Part shown: positions 53,290-62,714 of the stretch, piece after piece
Numbering within the stretch: position 1 is the stretch's first letter
Layout of the letters: the number at the start of each line of letters is the position of its first letter
Source of the DNA: JAVVHE01 sp038238915
Lineage (GTDB): Bacteria > Pseudomonadota > Alphaproteobacteria > Sphingomonadales > Sphingomonadaceae
NCBI GenBank assembly: GCA_038238915.1
Contig: JBBSFH010000017.1
Location: 15,437-79,436 of the forward strand
Length of the DNA stretch: 64,000 bases
Direction: 5' to 3'
Notes under the pieces: model-generated
Told to the model about the DNA's origin: nothing
The model's input: the letters and a program-made list of their open reading frames with translations, nothing else
The model's database searches: none
Made by a program: the position numbers and the translations under genes

Positions 53290-54134
53290 CGTTCCATCCC
53301 CGGCGTCACCAGATCGTAAGCGCGCCGATGGCCGAGCGTCGGCAACCGCGACCGCGCCGAGGTGACCGCGCCCAGATCGATCGCGGTGCAGCGCACGCCA
53401 AGCTCGGTCCCCATGTCCATCACCACCTGTCCCCACGGATCGACGACCAGACTGTGCCCGAAGGTCTCTCTGCCGTCCTCGTGGTGGCCCGATTGCGCGG
53501 CCGCGATCACGAATGCCCCGGTCTCGATCGCGCGCGCGCGCAGCAGCGTGTGCCAGTGTGCCTCGCCGGTTGGCCGGGTGAAGGCGGCGGGAACCGCGAT
53601 CATCACGGGCTCGGCCACCGCAAGCGCGCGGTAAAGTTCGGGGAAGCGCACATCATAGCAGATGCTGAGCGCGAGCGGTCCCCAGGGCGTCCCTGCGACG
53701 ACCGCACGGTCGCCGGGCGAATATGTGGCGCTCTCCCGGTAGCGCTGCCCCTCGCCGAGATCGACATCGAACAGATGGACCTTGTCGTAGCGCGCGACGA
53801 TCGCGCCGCCGCCATCGATCAGGAACGCACGGTTGACCAGGCGGTCAGCGAGGGGCTCAGCGCGGATCGCCAGACTGCCGAGCTGCACCCAAATCCCGGT
53901 GCGCGCGGCGACCTCGCGCGCGGCTGCGAGCGTGGGATCGAACTCCTCCACCGTCGCGCGCGCGAGAACATGGGCGCGGTTCGCTTCGAGCAGCCCGCTC
54001 ATCTCGGGGGTGAAGGCGATCTTTGCGCCGTGTTCGGCCGCCGATTCCAGCGAAACACGGATGAAGTCCGCATTGACCTTGGGATCGGTGCCCGTGCGCG
54101 CCTGAACAACCGCGATCGAAATCGGATCGCTCAC
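53286..54134 (-). CDS. Carbon-nitrogen hydrolase (Nit2/omega-amidase-like)
   Basis: A 282-residue nitrilase superfamily enzyme with the catalytic triad E44 (FTPEMSG), K118 (YDKVHLFDVD) and C159 (SICYDVRFPE). Likely splits omega-amides or deaminated glutathione. Its ATG overlaps the stop of grxC and it is itself coupled to the acyl-CoA gene. Confidence 0.9.
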   Translation of the reverse strand: MSDPISIAVVQARTGTDPKVNADFIRVSLESAAEHGAKIAFTPEMSGLLEANRAHVLARATVEEFDPTLAAAREVAARTGIWVQLGSLAIRAEPLADRLVNRAFLIDGGGAIVARYDKVHLFDVDLGEGQRYRESATYSPGDRAVVAGTPWGPLALSICYDVRFPELYRALAVAEPVMIAVPAAFTRPTGEAHWHTLLRARAIETGAFVIAAAQSGHHEDGRETFGHSLVVDPWGQVVMDMGTELGVRCTAIDLGAVTSARSRLPTLGHRRAYDLVTPGMER

Positions 54135-54388
54135 GCCGCGAGCAGCGCGTCCAGCCCGCCCTTGTGATCGAGCGCGGCGAGATCGTCCGAACCGCCGATC
54201 AGCCTGCCATCGATGAAGATCTGCGGCACGGTCTTTGCGCCCGGCGCGCGCGTGCGCATCTCCTCCTTCTTGGAGCCGCCCATCGTGATGTCATACTCGT
54301 CGAACGCCGCGCCCTTCCGGCTCAGGAGCGCCTTGGCGCGCGCGCAATAGGGGCAGAGGAATTTTGTGTAGATTTCAACATGGGCCAT
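54131..54388 (-). CDS. grxC: Glutaredoxin 3
   Basis: An 85-residue dithiol glutaredoxin: IYTKFLCPYCARAKALL with C12-P-Y-C15, TVPQIFIDGRLIGG with the cis-Pro. Reduces disulfides with glutathione. Its first codons overlap the 3' end of comF by 67 bases. Confidence 0.95.
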   Translation of the reverse strand: MAHVEIYTKFLCPYCARAKALLSRKGAAFDEYDITMGGSKKEEMRTRAPGAKTVPQIFIDGRLIGGSDDLAALDHKGGLDALLAA

Positions 54389-55167
54389 GGGTCGTCTCCC
54401 TGCGGATCACTCTGGGGACGCGCGCCATCCCACACAACCCGCGCAAAGGTAAGGAGGTTCACGCTGGCCGCGCCCGCCAGCTTGAGCGCAGCAGCGCATG
54501 CTTCCCCCGTCGCCCCGCTGGTCAGCACATCGTCCACCAGCACCACGCGCTTGCCCGCGACCGGCCGGGCCACCCGGAATGCGCCCGCGACATTGGCGTA
54601 GCGCGCCTCGCGGCCCATCGCACCCGACGCGGAGGTGGAGCGGATGCGGACAAGCGCATCGACCGCCATCGCCGCGCCGGTGCGCTTCGCCAGCGCGTGC
54701 GCGATCAGCGCGGCTTGGTTGTATCCACGCTTCCACAGCCGCCACCGGTGGAGCGGCACGGGGACGATCAGCGCGTCGGGCCCGAACCATCCCGTCCCCA
54801 CGCGCAGCATCTGCGCCGCCATCACGCGAGCGAGGTGCGTACCATCGCCGTGCTTGAGCGTCAGCACGACCTGCCGCACCGGATCGGCATAGGCCAGCGC
54901 GGCGCGCGCGGCATCGAAGCTGGGCGGTGTCTGCGTGCAGCGCCGACAGCGCGCGGCGTGGCCGACATCCTCGGCAAAAGGCTCCCCGCAACAGCGGCAC
55001 CACGGCGGCGTGAGGAAGCGCAGCTCGCCCCAGCACGGCGCGCAGAAGCGATCGTCCCCCTCCACTACCGCGCCGCAGCCCGGACAGCGCGGCGGCAGCA
55101 TCAGCGCGAACGCGGCGGCGAGCGCGCGGGGGGCGGCGGCGAACGCACGGTGGGCGAGGACGGGCAT
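54322..55167 (-). CDS. comF: ComF family phosphoribosyltransferase-like protein
   Basis: A 281-residue protein. Two zinc-finger-like Cys pairs (PPRCPGCGAV and DRFCAPCW, then WCRCCGEPF and ARCRRCTQ), then the PRT domain with the PRPP loop VVLVDDVLTSGATGEACA. Such proteins take part in DNA uptake in transformable bacteria, but are present in many others. The last ~20 residues run into the start of grxC, an unusual but stable overlap. Confidence 0.9.
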   Translation of the reverse strand: MPVLAHRAFAAAPRALAAAFALMLPPRCPGCGAVVEGDDRFCAPCWGELRFLTPPWCRCCGEPFAEDVGHAARCRRCTQTPPSFDAARAALAYADPVRQVVLTLKHGDGTHLARVMAAQMLRVGTGWFGPDALIVPVPLHRWRLWKRGYNQAALIAHALAKRTGAAMAVDALVRIRSTSASGAMGREARYANVAGAFRVARPVAGKRVVLVDDVLTSGATGEACAAALKLAGAASVNLLTFARVVWDGARPQSDPQGDDPWPMLKSTQNSSAPIARAPRRS

Positions 55168-55227
55168 CGCGCCGGATCCTGACCGCCGGGCTTGCCCGCG
55201 CCCAGTCCCGCGTTAAGCGCGGTAAGC

Positions 55228-55998
55228 ATGAGCGCCGAACCGTTCGACCGTGCGCTGCGCCGCCTGCGACGCGATCGTGGCGCGTTGCGCTTCGGCACGG
55301 TCGCCATGCTGCACGATCATCTGGCGGATGAATTACTCGCACGGCTCGCGGCGGACGGGCGGCGGTTCGAACATGCGCTCGATCTGGGATGCCGCGATGG
55401 GCGGATCGGGCTGCCCGCCGCACGCGTCACGCGGCTCGATTCCGGCCACACCTTCGCGCACGCGGCTGGCGCCGTTCAGGCGGACGAGGACCGGCTGCCG
55501 TTCGCTGACGCCAGCTTCGATCTGATCGCAAGCGTCGGCGCGCTCCATGGGGTCAACGATCTTCCCGGCTGCCTCGTCCAGTGTCGGCGCGTGCTGCGGC
55601 CCGGCGGGCGTTTCGTCGCGGTGTTACCGGGCGGCGATACGCTGGGCGCGCTGCGGCGCGCGCTGTTCGCCGCCGAAGAAGCGGTGACGGGCGGCGTGAC
55701 GCCGCGCGTCCACCCGATGGTCGATCCGGCCGAAGCGCCCGGCCTGCTGCAGCGCGCCGGGTTCGCCGAGCCGGTGGTGGACGTCGAGCCGATGCGCCTG
55801 CGCTACCGCGATCTGCGCGGACTGGTGCGCGATCTGCGCGCGGGCGGCGAGACGAACCTGCTCCACGAACGTGGACCATCCTTCTCGCACAGCCTTTACG
55901 CGGCGGCGACGGCCGCGTTCGCGGAACTGGCCGAGAGCGACAGTCGCGTGCTTGTGGACATCGCGCTGATCCATCTGGGCGCGACCGCACCCGCCTGA
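55228..55998 (+). CDS. SAM-dependent methyltransferase (NDUFAF5/BioC-like)
   Basis: A 256-residue class I methyltransferase: ALDLGCRDGRIGLPAARV, then DEDRLPFADASFDLIASVGAL, then VLRPGGRFVAVLPGGDTL. The N-terminal FDRALRRLRRDRGALRFG is typical of the NDUFAF5-like branch in Alphaproteobacteria. Start at M 55228. Divergent from comF. Confidence 0.8.
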   Translation: MSAEPFDRALRRLRRDRGALRFGTVAMLHDHLADELLARLAADGRRFEHALDLGCRDGRIGLPAARVTRLDSGHTFAHAAGAVQADEDRLPFADASFDLIASVGALHGVNDLPGCLVQCRRVLRPGGRFVAVLPGGDTLGALRRALFAAEEAVTGGVTPRVHPMVDPAEAPGLLQRAGFAEPVVDVEPMRLRYRDLRGLVRDLRAGGETNLLHERGPSFSHSLYAAATAAFAELAESDSRVLVDIALIHLGATAPA

Positions 55999-56296
55999 AG
56001 GCCTGCCAGTCTGGCGCAAAGCATCGGTGGGGCGGAAGCCTTACTGCGTTCCCTGACGGCATCCACTTCCGCACTTCGGACGCTGGGAGCGCGGGTGGCG
56101 TTGCTACTTTGTCATTTCCGAAGACCAAGAACGGACACGCGTTTGGCCAGCAAATGGCCGCGTTCTGGGCAAACCTCGCGCGAAACAGCCGGTCTGGTCG
56201 CATGGCAACCCAAATGCTGAACGGTGACTGCGAACTTGCCTCACGCGTTGTTCAATCGGCGCGTTGTAGACAGGCTTCCCGAATGAGGAGGATGTT
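55999..56296. other. Gene-free stretch between the methyltransferase and the His-rich gene
   Basis: No coding signal or known element seen. It should contain the promoter of the small secreted protein gene, whose ribosome-binding site AGGAGG is at about 56284-56290. Confidence 0.5.
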
Positions 56297-56725
56297 ATGC
56301 GCAAATCGATTATCGCTGCCATTGGCGCGACGTTTCTTGCAAGCTTCGCGCTGCCTCTTGCCGCCAATGCCCAGTGGCACGAGCATCAGCACGAGCAGCT
56401 CGACGAAGAGCATGGCGACGTGCACGACGCCCTCGAAGAGCAGCATTCGCAGGCTCACGAAGAGGGACTGACGCCTTGGGAGCACGCCCGACTCCACCGC
56501 GACCTCGATAATCAGCATGCCGAGGCGGACTACGCTCTCGACCTTCAGCACCAGCGCGAGCATGCGCGCGACCGGTGGCGCTCACAATATGGCAACCGCT
56601 ATGGATATGGTTACGGTAATCAATACCGGGACTATCGCGGCCGCCAGGATTATCGCGGCTATCAGGACTATCACGGCTATCGCCCCTATGGCCGCCATTA
56701 CAGCTACGGCTATTCGCCCTATTGA
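56297..56725 (+). CDS. Secreted His/Tyr-rich small protein
   Basis: 142 residues. Signal peptide IIAAIGATFLASFALPLAANA, then a His/Glu-rich part (WHEHQHEQLDEEHG and EEQHSQAHEEGL) and a Tyr/Gly/Arg-rich tail (RYGYGYGNQYRDYRG and HYSYGYSPY). Very likely disordered and exported. His-rich segments may bind metals; Tyr-rich ones may cross-link or phase separate. A strong AGGAGG precedes the ATG. No family is recognised. Confidence 0.8.
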   Translation: MRKSIIAAIGATFLASFALPLAANAQWHEHQHEQLDEEHGDVHDALEEQHSQAHEEGLTPWEHARLHRDLDNQHAEADYALDLQHQREHARDRWRSQYGNRYGYGYGNQYRDYRGRQDYRGYQDYHGYRPYGRHYSYGYSPY

Positions 56726-56740
56726 TCACTCCGTCGGATG

Positions 56741-56771
56741 ATCCCGGCGCGGCGAGGCGTCGCGCCGGGAT
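56741..56771 (+). terminator. Hairpin after the His-rich gene
   Basis: ATCCCGGCGCG pairs with CGCGCCGGGAT over 11 bp, loop 9 bases, 16 bases after the stop codon. No T tract follows, but the stem is strong and it lies between two converging genes. Confidence 0.55.
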
Positions 56772-56999
56772 TGCACAGCGATTATCCCTCGGCATTACCG
56801 TTCTGGCGACGGTTGCGTGGCTCGGCACGCTCGAGCCGCCGATCGCCAGCGGCTGAGCGCAGATAGTCTGACCAGGTCGCCGAACTTGGGCACGAGCGCG
56901 AGCGCACCGATTTCCAAGAAAGGTGCGCCCCGGAAGCTGCGTTATGCGGCCCGATCGGATCAGGGTTTTATGGCAAAACCCGCACCGTCGATTGGGGCA

Positions 57000-58367
57000 T
57001 CACCGCGCCGCCAGTCGCACCGGGAGCCCGTCGCGCGGCTTGGGCATGGGAAATAGCTGAAACTTTGGCTCGGGGCCCGCCGCAGTGACGCGCCAGCCGC
57101 GCAGCAGGTGGAAGGCGAAGACCTTCGCCTGCATCGTCGCATAGTGCAGCCCGATGCACATGTGCGCGCCGCCGCCATAGGGCACCCACGCATATTTATG
57201 GCGCTTGGCGACCGCGTCGGGCGTGAAACGCAGCGGATCGAAGCGGTCGGGATCGGGCCAATGTTCGGGCAGGCGGTGGGTGAGCATCGGGTTGATGCCG
57301 ATGTGGGTACCAGCCGGAATGTGATGGCCCATGAACTCGAACGCGCGGATCGCGCGGCGCGGGACCGAGGGGACCGGCGGGTTGAGGCGCAGGGATTCCT
57401 TGAAAACCATGTCGGTCAGCGGAAGATCGCCGAGCCGATCAGGCTCTAGCTGGGGAGCGGCGACGGCGGAGGCCTCCGCAGCAATCCGCTCCTGCCAATC
57501 GGGATTGCGCGCGAGGTGATGCACCATCATCGTCAAGGACGAGGTGAGCGTATCGTGCGCTGCCATCATCATGAACACCATGTGCTTGACGATCGCATCT
57601 TCGGTCAGCAGCGCGCCGTCTTCGCCCGTGGCGTTGCACAGGTGCGTGAACATATCGGGCGCATCCGAGCCGCGCCGCCCCGCGATTTCGCGCCCAAAGA
57701 GGGCGGAGACGTACAGACGGCCCTTCACCCCGCGTGCCATCTTGGTGCCCGGCACCGGACCGCGCACCACGCCGACCGCCGCCTGTACCATATCGACGAA
57801 CGCCTTGTTGATCCGCGCCGATTCGGGTCCCCAAGGCAGCCCGAGGAACGCGGTCGCGGCAAGATCGAGCGTGAGCTGCTTGACCGCCGGATAGATTTTC
57901 ACGCCGCCAGCTGCGCCCCACTCGGCCACGCGGCGCGCGATCCCCTCGTTCAGCGCGTCGCAGTAGGCGCGCATCACCTCGGGCTTGAACGCGATCCCCA
58001 AGGCGCGGCGATGCTGGCGATGCTCCTCGAAGTCGAGCAGCATCAGTCCGCGCGGGAACAGCCGATGCAGGATCGGGCCCCAGCCACCGGCGCTCGAAAA
58101 ATTGCGCTCGCGGTCGAACAGCACGAGTTCGTTCGCTTCGGGCCCGATCAACACCGCGCTCCAGCCGCCGAACTGGTTGACGCGGAACACCGGACCATAG
58201 CGCGCATAGCTGCGCCTGGTCTGCGCGAGCGGATCGGTGAGGAAGCGCACGGTGTCGTAATAGGGGAGGTGCGTGAGCCCATCTTCACCGGGCAGATGCC
58301 GCAGATGCACAATCCCCGGGCGTGGCAGCGCGGTCTTGAAGACATGGGCTGGAATGGGCGCGTTCAT
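57000..58367 (-). CDS. Cytochrome P450
   Basis: A 455-residue monooxygenase. I-helix MMAAHDTLTSSL, ExxR in MVFKESLRLNPP, and heme-Cys in VPYGGGAHMCIGLHYA. Soluble type, similar to CYP120/CYP26-like clans that act on terpenoids or retinoids, though this cannot be decided here. No ferredoxin gene adjacent. Divergent from ilvC. Confidence 0.92.
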   Translation of the reverse strand: MNAPIPAHVFKTALPRPGIVHLRHLPGEDGLTHLPYYDTVRFLTDPLAQTRRSYARYGPVFRVNQFGGWSAVLIGPEANELVLFDRERNFSSAGGWGPILHRLFPRGLMLLDFEEHRQHRRALGIAFKPEVMRAYCDALNEGIARRVAEWGAAGGVKIYPAVKQLTLDLAATAFLGLPWGPESARINKAFVDMVQAAVGVVRGPVPGTKMARGVKGRLYVSALFGREIAGRRGSDAPDMFTHLCNATGEDGALLTEDAIVKHMVFMMMAAHDTLTSSLTMMVHHLARNPDWQERIAAEASAVAAPQLEPDRLGDLPLTDMVFKESLRLNPPVPSVPRRAIRAFEFMGHHIPAGTHIGINPMLTHRLPEHWPDPDRFDPLRFTPDAVAKRHKYAWVPYGGGAHMCIGLHYATMQAKVFAFHLLRGWRVTAAGPEPKFQLFPMPKPRDGLPVRLAAR

Positions 58368-58503
58368 GGCTTGGGCAGTCCCCTGGCTTGACGGCGAACG
58401 GTAGGCGGATGCGGCCGCGCGCGCCAGTTAAAGGTAAAAGCGATTGCGTTGCGGCGCGTCATGGGGTTTCGACGCACCGAGCACGCCAATCGATGGGGAC
58501 CAC

Positions 58504-59523
<1,020 letters not shown>

Positions 59524-59524
59524 G

Positions 59525-59556
59525 GGCGCACCACGCGCCGGGTGGATGGGTGCGCC
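59525..59556. terminator. Bidirectional hairpin between converging genes
   Basis: GGCGCACC (59525-59532) pairs with GGTGCGCC (59549-59556), loop 16 bases, placed exactly between the stops of ilvC and the HTH-TPR gene. No T run. Confidence 0.45.
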
Positions 59557-59560
59557 TGAT

Positions 59561-60748
59561 CTAGCGCAGGCGCGCAGGCGCGCGAACGGCCTCCAGATCA
59601 CGCGCCAACGTGGGGCGGCTTTCGCTATTCCCCCCCAAAGCTGCAACACGTTGCCACTCGGCGTCGGCGTCCGCACTTCGTCCCTCGGTCGCAGCCATGC
59701 GCGCGAGATCGCGGTGCGCATCGATGTTCGTGGGATCAAGCGCGATCACGCGCTGTTCCAGTGCGCGGCCCTGCGTGCGGTTCCCCGACCTGTAGACGAT
59801 CACGCCCTTGTCGGCGAGGATCGCGGTCGAGCTGGGATCGAGCGCGCGCGCGCGCTCGATCATGCGCACCGCCTCTCCATAGCGGTCCGCACCGTCGAGC
59901 GCGGTCGCATACCAGTGCCACGTCAGCGCATCGCCGGGAGCGAGCCTGGCGGCGCGGTCGAACTCGGCCCATGCGGCTTGATGCTGGTGCTGCCCCCAAT
60001 AGAGCGCGAAGGCGCGCGCCCGGTGCGCGGCGGCGAGCGTGGGATCGAGGCGCAGCGCGGTCTCTGCAGCCGCCATCGCCTTCGAATACGCTTCCGCGTC
60101 GGGCATCGTACCAAACTCGCGCAGCAGCAAGTAGGTGTTCGCCAGCCCGGCGTAGGCGGGCGCATACGCCGGCTCGCGCGCGATCGCAGCGCCGAAATCC
60201 TCGCGCGCCTGCGCGAGGCTGGCGGGGGTCCGCAGGTTCCACGCGTGCAGCCCCTCGAGATAGCGTTCGCGCGCTTCGGGGTCGGTCAGTCGGGCGGGAG
60301 CGGGAGCGGGAGCGGGAGCGGCCGCTGCGGCAGGGACAGGCACCGAGCGATGGGCGGCCGTGTACAGCGTCGCGGCGCCGACCACTGCGCCCAAAGCCGC
60401 AAGCAGCACGCGGCGACGTGGCTTTGCCGCGTCGCGCGCAAGCTGGCCGACATGCGCGCGGTCGGACACCAGCGAGGCTGCGGACGTAGCCGCAGAGGCT
60501 GCTGCGGGCGAGAGTTCGGCGGCCGCCACCGGCTCATCGACTTCGGCGATTAGCCCGGGATCGGCGGCGTTCAGCCAGCGATCGACCTCGCCGACCACCG
60601 CGTAAACGCGCGCGCGCTCGCCGCCGGGGACGCGGTGGACCGGCAGTCCGCGCGCCTCCCAGCGTTTGACGGTGCGTTCGTCACGGCCGAGGTGGCGCGC
60701 GATCGATTTCCACCCGTCCAGTCGTTGTTCGCCCTGTTGGTCCGCCAC
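59561..60748 (-). CDS. Membrane-anchored HTH regulator with periplasmic TPRs (predicted)
   Basis: A 395-residue protein. Residues 8-60 form a MerR/excisionase-like winged HTH (DGWKSIARHLGRDERTVKRW and EVDRWLN). A basic stop-transfer RRR at 111-113 is followed by one membrane helix (VLLAALGAVVGAATLYTAA), an Ala/Pro linker, then TPRs to the end (AYAPAYAGLANTYLLLREFG). This is the topology of CadC/ToxR-like one-component regulators. GTG start at 60748. Target genes unknown. Confidence 0.8.
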   Translation of the reverse strand: MADQQGEQRLDGWKSIARHLGRDERTVKRWEARGLPVHRVPGGERARVYAVVGEVDRWLNAADPGLIAEVDEPVAAAELSPAAASAATSAASLVSDRAHVGQLARDAAKPRRRVLLAALGAVVGAATLYTAAHRSVPVPAAAAAPAPAPAPARLTDPEARERYLEGLHAWNLRTPASLAQAREDFGAAIAREPAYAPAYAGLANTYLLLREFGTMPDAEAYSKAMAAAETALRLDPTLAAAHRARAFALYWGQHQHQAAWAEFDRAARLAPGDALTWHWYATALDGADRYGEAVRMIERARALDPSSTAILADKGVIVYRSGNRTQGRALEQRVIALDPTNIDAHRDLARMAATEGRSADADAEWQRVAALGGNSESRPTLARDLEAVRAPARLR

Positions 60749-61003
60749 GCCGTGCCGATACGAATCACCTGCGTATCGGGTTTAACACGAAATGTGCCGA
60801 GCACGCACCCGGACCTGCGGATGCGGCACCGTCGCATTGTTAGCGCGCGCGGCGGCGCGCAGTGGGTTCAGAACCACGCTGGTGGACGATCTGATGGTGC
60901 AGGGCCGGGGTGACGGAATTGCGAAAGAGGCCACTCCGCACAGGTTGCGCACCGCGCAAAAGGGATGTCGAGGCGCGACGGGGCAGGATGGCACATGCGT
61001 TCG
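60749..61003. other. Intergenic stretch between purB end and the HTH-TPR gene
   Basis: No gene seen. Contains the promoter of the HTH-TPR gene (minus strand) and the 3' end of the purB transcript. Confidence 0.5.
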
Positions 61004-62305
61004 CTAGTGATTGAAAACCCGGGCGAACACCGCGTCCACATGCGCGAAATGGGGATCGAGGCTGAACAACCTGTCGAGCGCGGCAGCGTCCAGCCGCGCC
61101 GTCACCTCGCCATCCTCGCCCAGCAACGCGCGAAGCGACAGCCGCCCGTCCGCCTCCCACACGCGCATCGCGTTCCTTTGCACCGCCCGATACGCCTCCT
61201 CGCGCGCCATGCCCGCCTGGGTCAGCGCGAGCAGCACCTGCTGGCTGTGGACCAGTCCGCCCATCGCCTCCAGATTGGCGCGCATCCTTGCCGGATACAC
61301 CAGCAATTGCTCCACCACGCGCGTCAGCCGCGCCAGCGCGAAATCGAGCGTGATCGTCGCGTCCGGGCCGATAAACCGCTCCACGCTCGAATGGCTGATG
61401 TCGCGCTCATGCCACAGCGCCACATTCTCCATCGCGGGCAGCGCATACGCGCGCACCATGCGCGCGAGACCGGTCAGATTTTCGGTCAGCACCGGGTTGC
61501 GCTTGTGCGGCATCGCGCTCGATCCCTTCTGCCCGGGCGCGAAATATTCCTCCGCCTCGCGCACCTCGGTGCGTTGCAGGTGGCGGATTTCGGTGGCGAG
61601 ACGCTCGACCGACGAGGCGATGACCGCAAGCGTCGCGAAGAACATCGCGTGCCGGTCGCGCGGGATGATCTGCGTGGAAATCGGCTCGACACCTAGACCC
61701 ATCTTCGCCGCGACATGCGCCTCCACCGCGGGCGGGACATGCGCGAACGTGCCGACCGCGCCCGAGATCGCCCCCGTCGCGATCTCGGCGCGCGCCGCTG
61801 CGAGGCGCGCGCGTGCGCGCGTGAATTCGGCGAAATAGGTCGCGAGTTTCAGCCCGAAGGTCGTCGGTTCGGCGTGGATGCCGTGGCTGCGACCGATCGT
61901 CGGCGTGTGCTTGTATTCGAACGCGCGGGTGCGAAGCGCCGCAAGCAACGCATCGACATCGGCGAGCAGGATGTCACTTGCGCGCGCGAGCTGCACCGCG
62001 AGCGCGGTATCGAGCACGTCCGAACTGGTCATGCCCTGATGCAGGAAGCGCGCTTGGGGCCCGACATGTTCCGCGACGTTGGTGAGGAAAGCGATCACGT
62101 CGTGATGCACCTCGCGCTCGATCGCATCGACGCGCTCCACCTCGAAGCGCCCGCGCTCCCACACCGCCGCGGCGGCTTCGCGCGGGATGATGCCCAGCTC
62201 GGCCATCGCGTCCGCAGCGTGCGCCTCGATCTCGAACCAGATTTGCAGCCGGCTCTGTGCTGTCCACAGCGCGGCCATCTCGGGCCGGGAATAACGTTCG
62301 ATCAT
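61004..62305 (-). CDS. purB: Adenylosuccinate lyase
   Basis: A 433-residue enzyme of purine synthesis (two steps: SAICAR to AICAR and adenylosuccinate to AMP). Signature SSAMPHKRNPVLTENLTG, TSSDVLDTALAVQLARA and GRSHGIHAEPTTFG with the catalytic His. Start at 62305. The tRNA-Ser follows divergently 150 bases away. Confidence 0.95.
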   Translation of the reverse strand: MIERYSRPEMAALWTAQSRLQIWFEIEAHAADAMAELGIIPREAAAAVWERGRFEVERVDAIEREVHHDVIAFLTNVAEHVGPQARFLHQGMTSSDVLDTALAVQLARASDILLADVDALLAALRTRAFEYKHTPTIGRSHGIHAEPTTFGLKLATYFAEFTRARARLAAARAEIATGAISGAVGTFAHVPPAVEAHVAAKMGLGVEPISTQIIPRDRHAMFFATLAVIASSVERLATEIRHLQRTEVREAEEYFAPGQKGSSAMPHKRNPVLTENLTGLARMVRAYALPAMENVALWHERDISHSSVERFIGPDATITLDFALARLTRVVEQLLVYPARMRANLEAMGGLVHSQQVLLALTQAGMAREEAYRAVQRNAMRVWEADGRLSLRALLGEDGEVTARLDAAALDRLFSLDPHFAHVDAVFARVFNH

Positions 62306-62454
62306 GCGCGGATCCCGTCGCGCACCGCCCCGGACCCGTCAAGGCGCGCGCCAAAATCTGACCGCTGCCCCGACGCGACTGACCGCATCGGGAAGATCGC
62401 GATCCGGCGCGGCCTTGATGACGTGACGAGCGGAGGCTAAGCGGCTCGACTCGC

Positions 62455-62544
62455 GGATCGGTGGCCGAGCGGTCGAAGGCGCACGCCTGGAAAGTGTGTA
62501 GGGGTTAACGCTCCTCGAGGGTTCGAATCCCTCCCGATCCGCCA
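62455..62544 (+). tRNA. tRNA-Ser, anticodon GGA
   Basis: Long-variable-arm tRNA. Acceptor GGATCGG with CCGATCC, discriminator G and encoded CCA (62542-62544). Anticodon stem CACGC/GTGTG with loop CTGGAAA (GGA at 62489-62491). It reads UCC/UCU serine codons. Its 3' half is a usual attachment site for integrases. Confidence 0.95.
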
Positions 62545-62576
62545 ACTTGGCCGCGTAAAGCGCGCAATACTGGGCC

Positions 62577-62655
62577 TTATTTGGGAAAATTGCTGTCCGG
62601 CCCCACTTCTGGCCCCACTAGCAGTTGAGAAGAGTGAGAGCGCTGCTGCGCGCTC
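62577..62655 (-). pseudogene. C-terminal tail of a lost site-specific integrase
   Basis: The minus strand encodes QLLVGPEVGPDSNFPK and then TAA (62577-62579), pointing toward the tRNA-Ser 3' end 33 bases away. The VGP..VGP tail is common at the C-terminus of tyrosine integrases that target tRNA genes. Upstream the frame goes on for a few residues only and no catalytic domain is seen. The identification rests on this tail and on position. Confidence 0.4.
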
Positions 62656-62714
62656 CATGACGGACGTGAGGGTAAGAGAGAGGCTCCTGCCCGCGTCGTC
62701 GTGGAGGTCTAACC

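Noticed and set aside
38250..54388. PEP-CTERM sorting signals in proteins near the Prs genes
   Set aside because: None of the secreted or lipoprotein candidates ends with VPEP plus a membrane helix plus Arg cluster.
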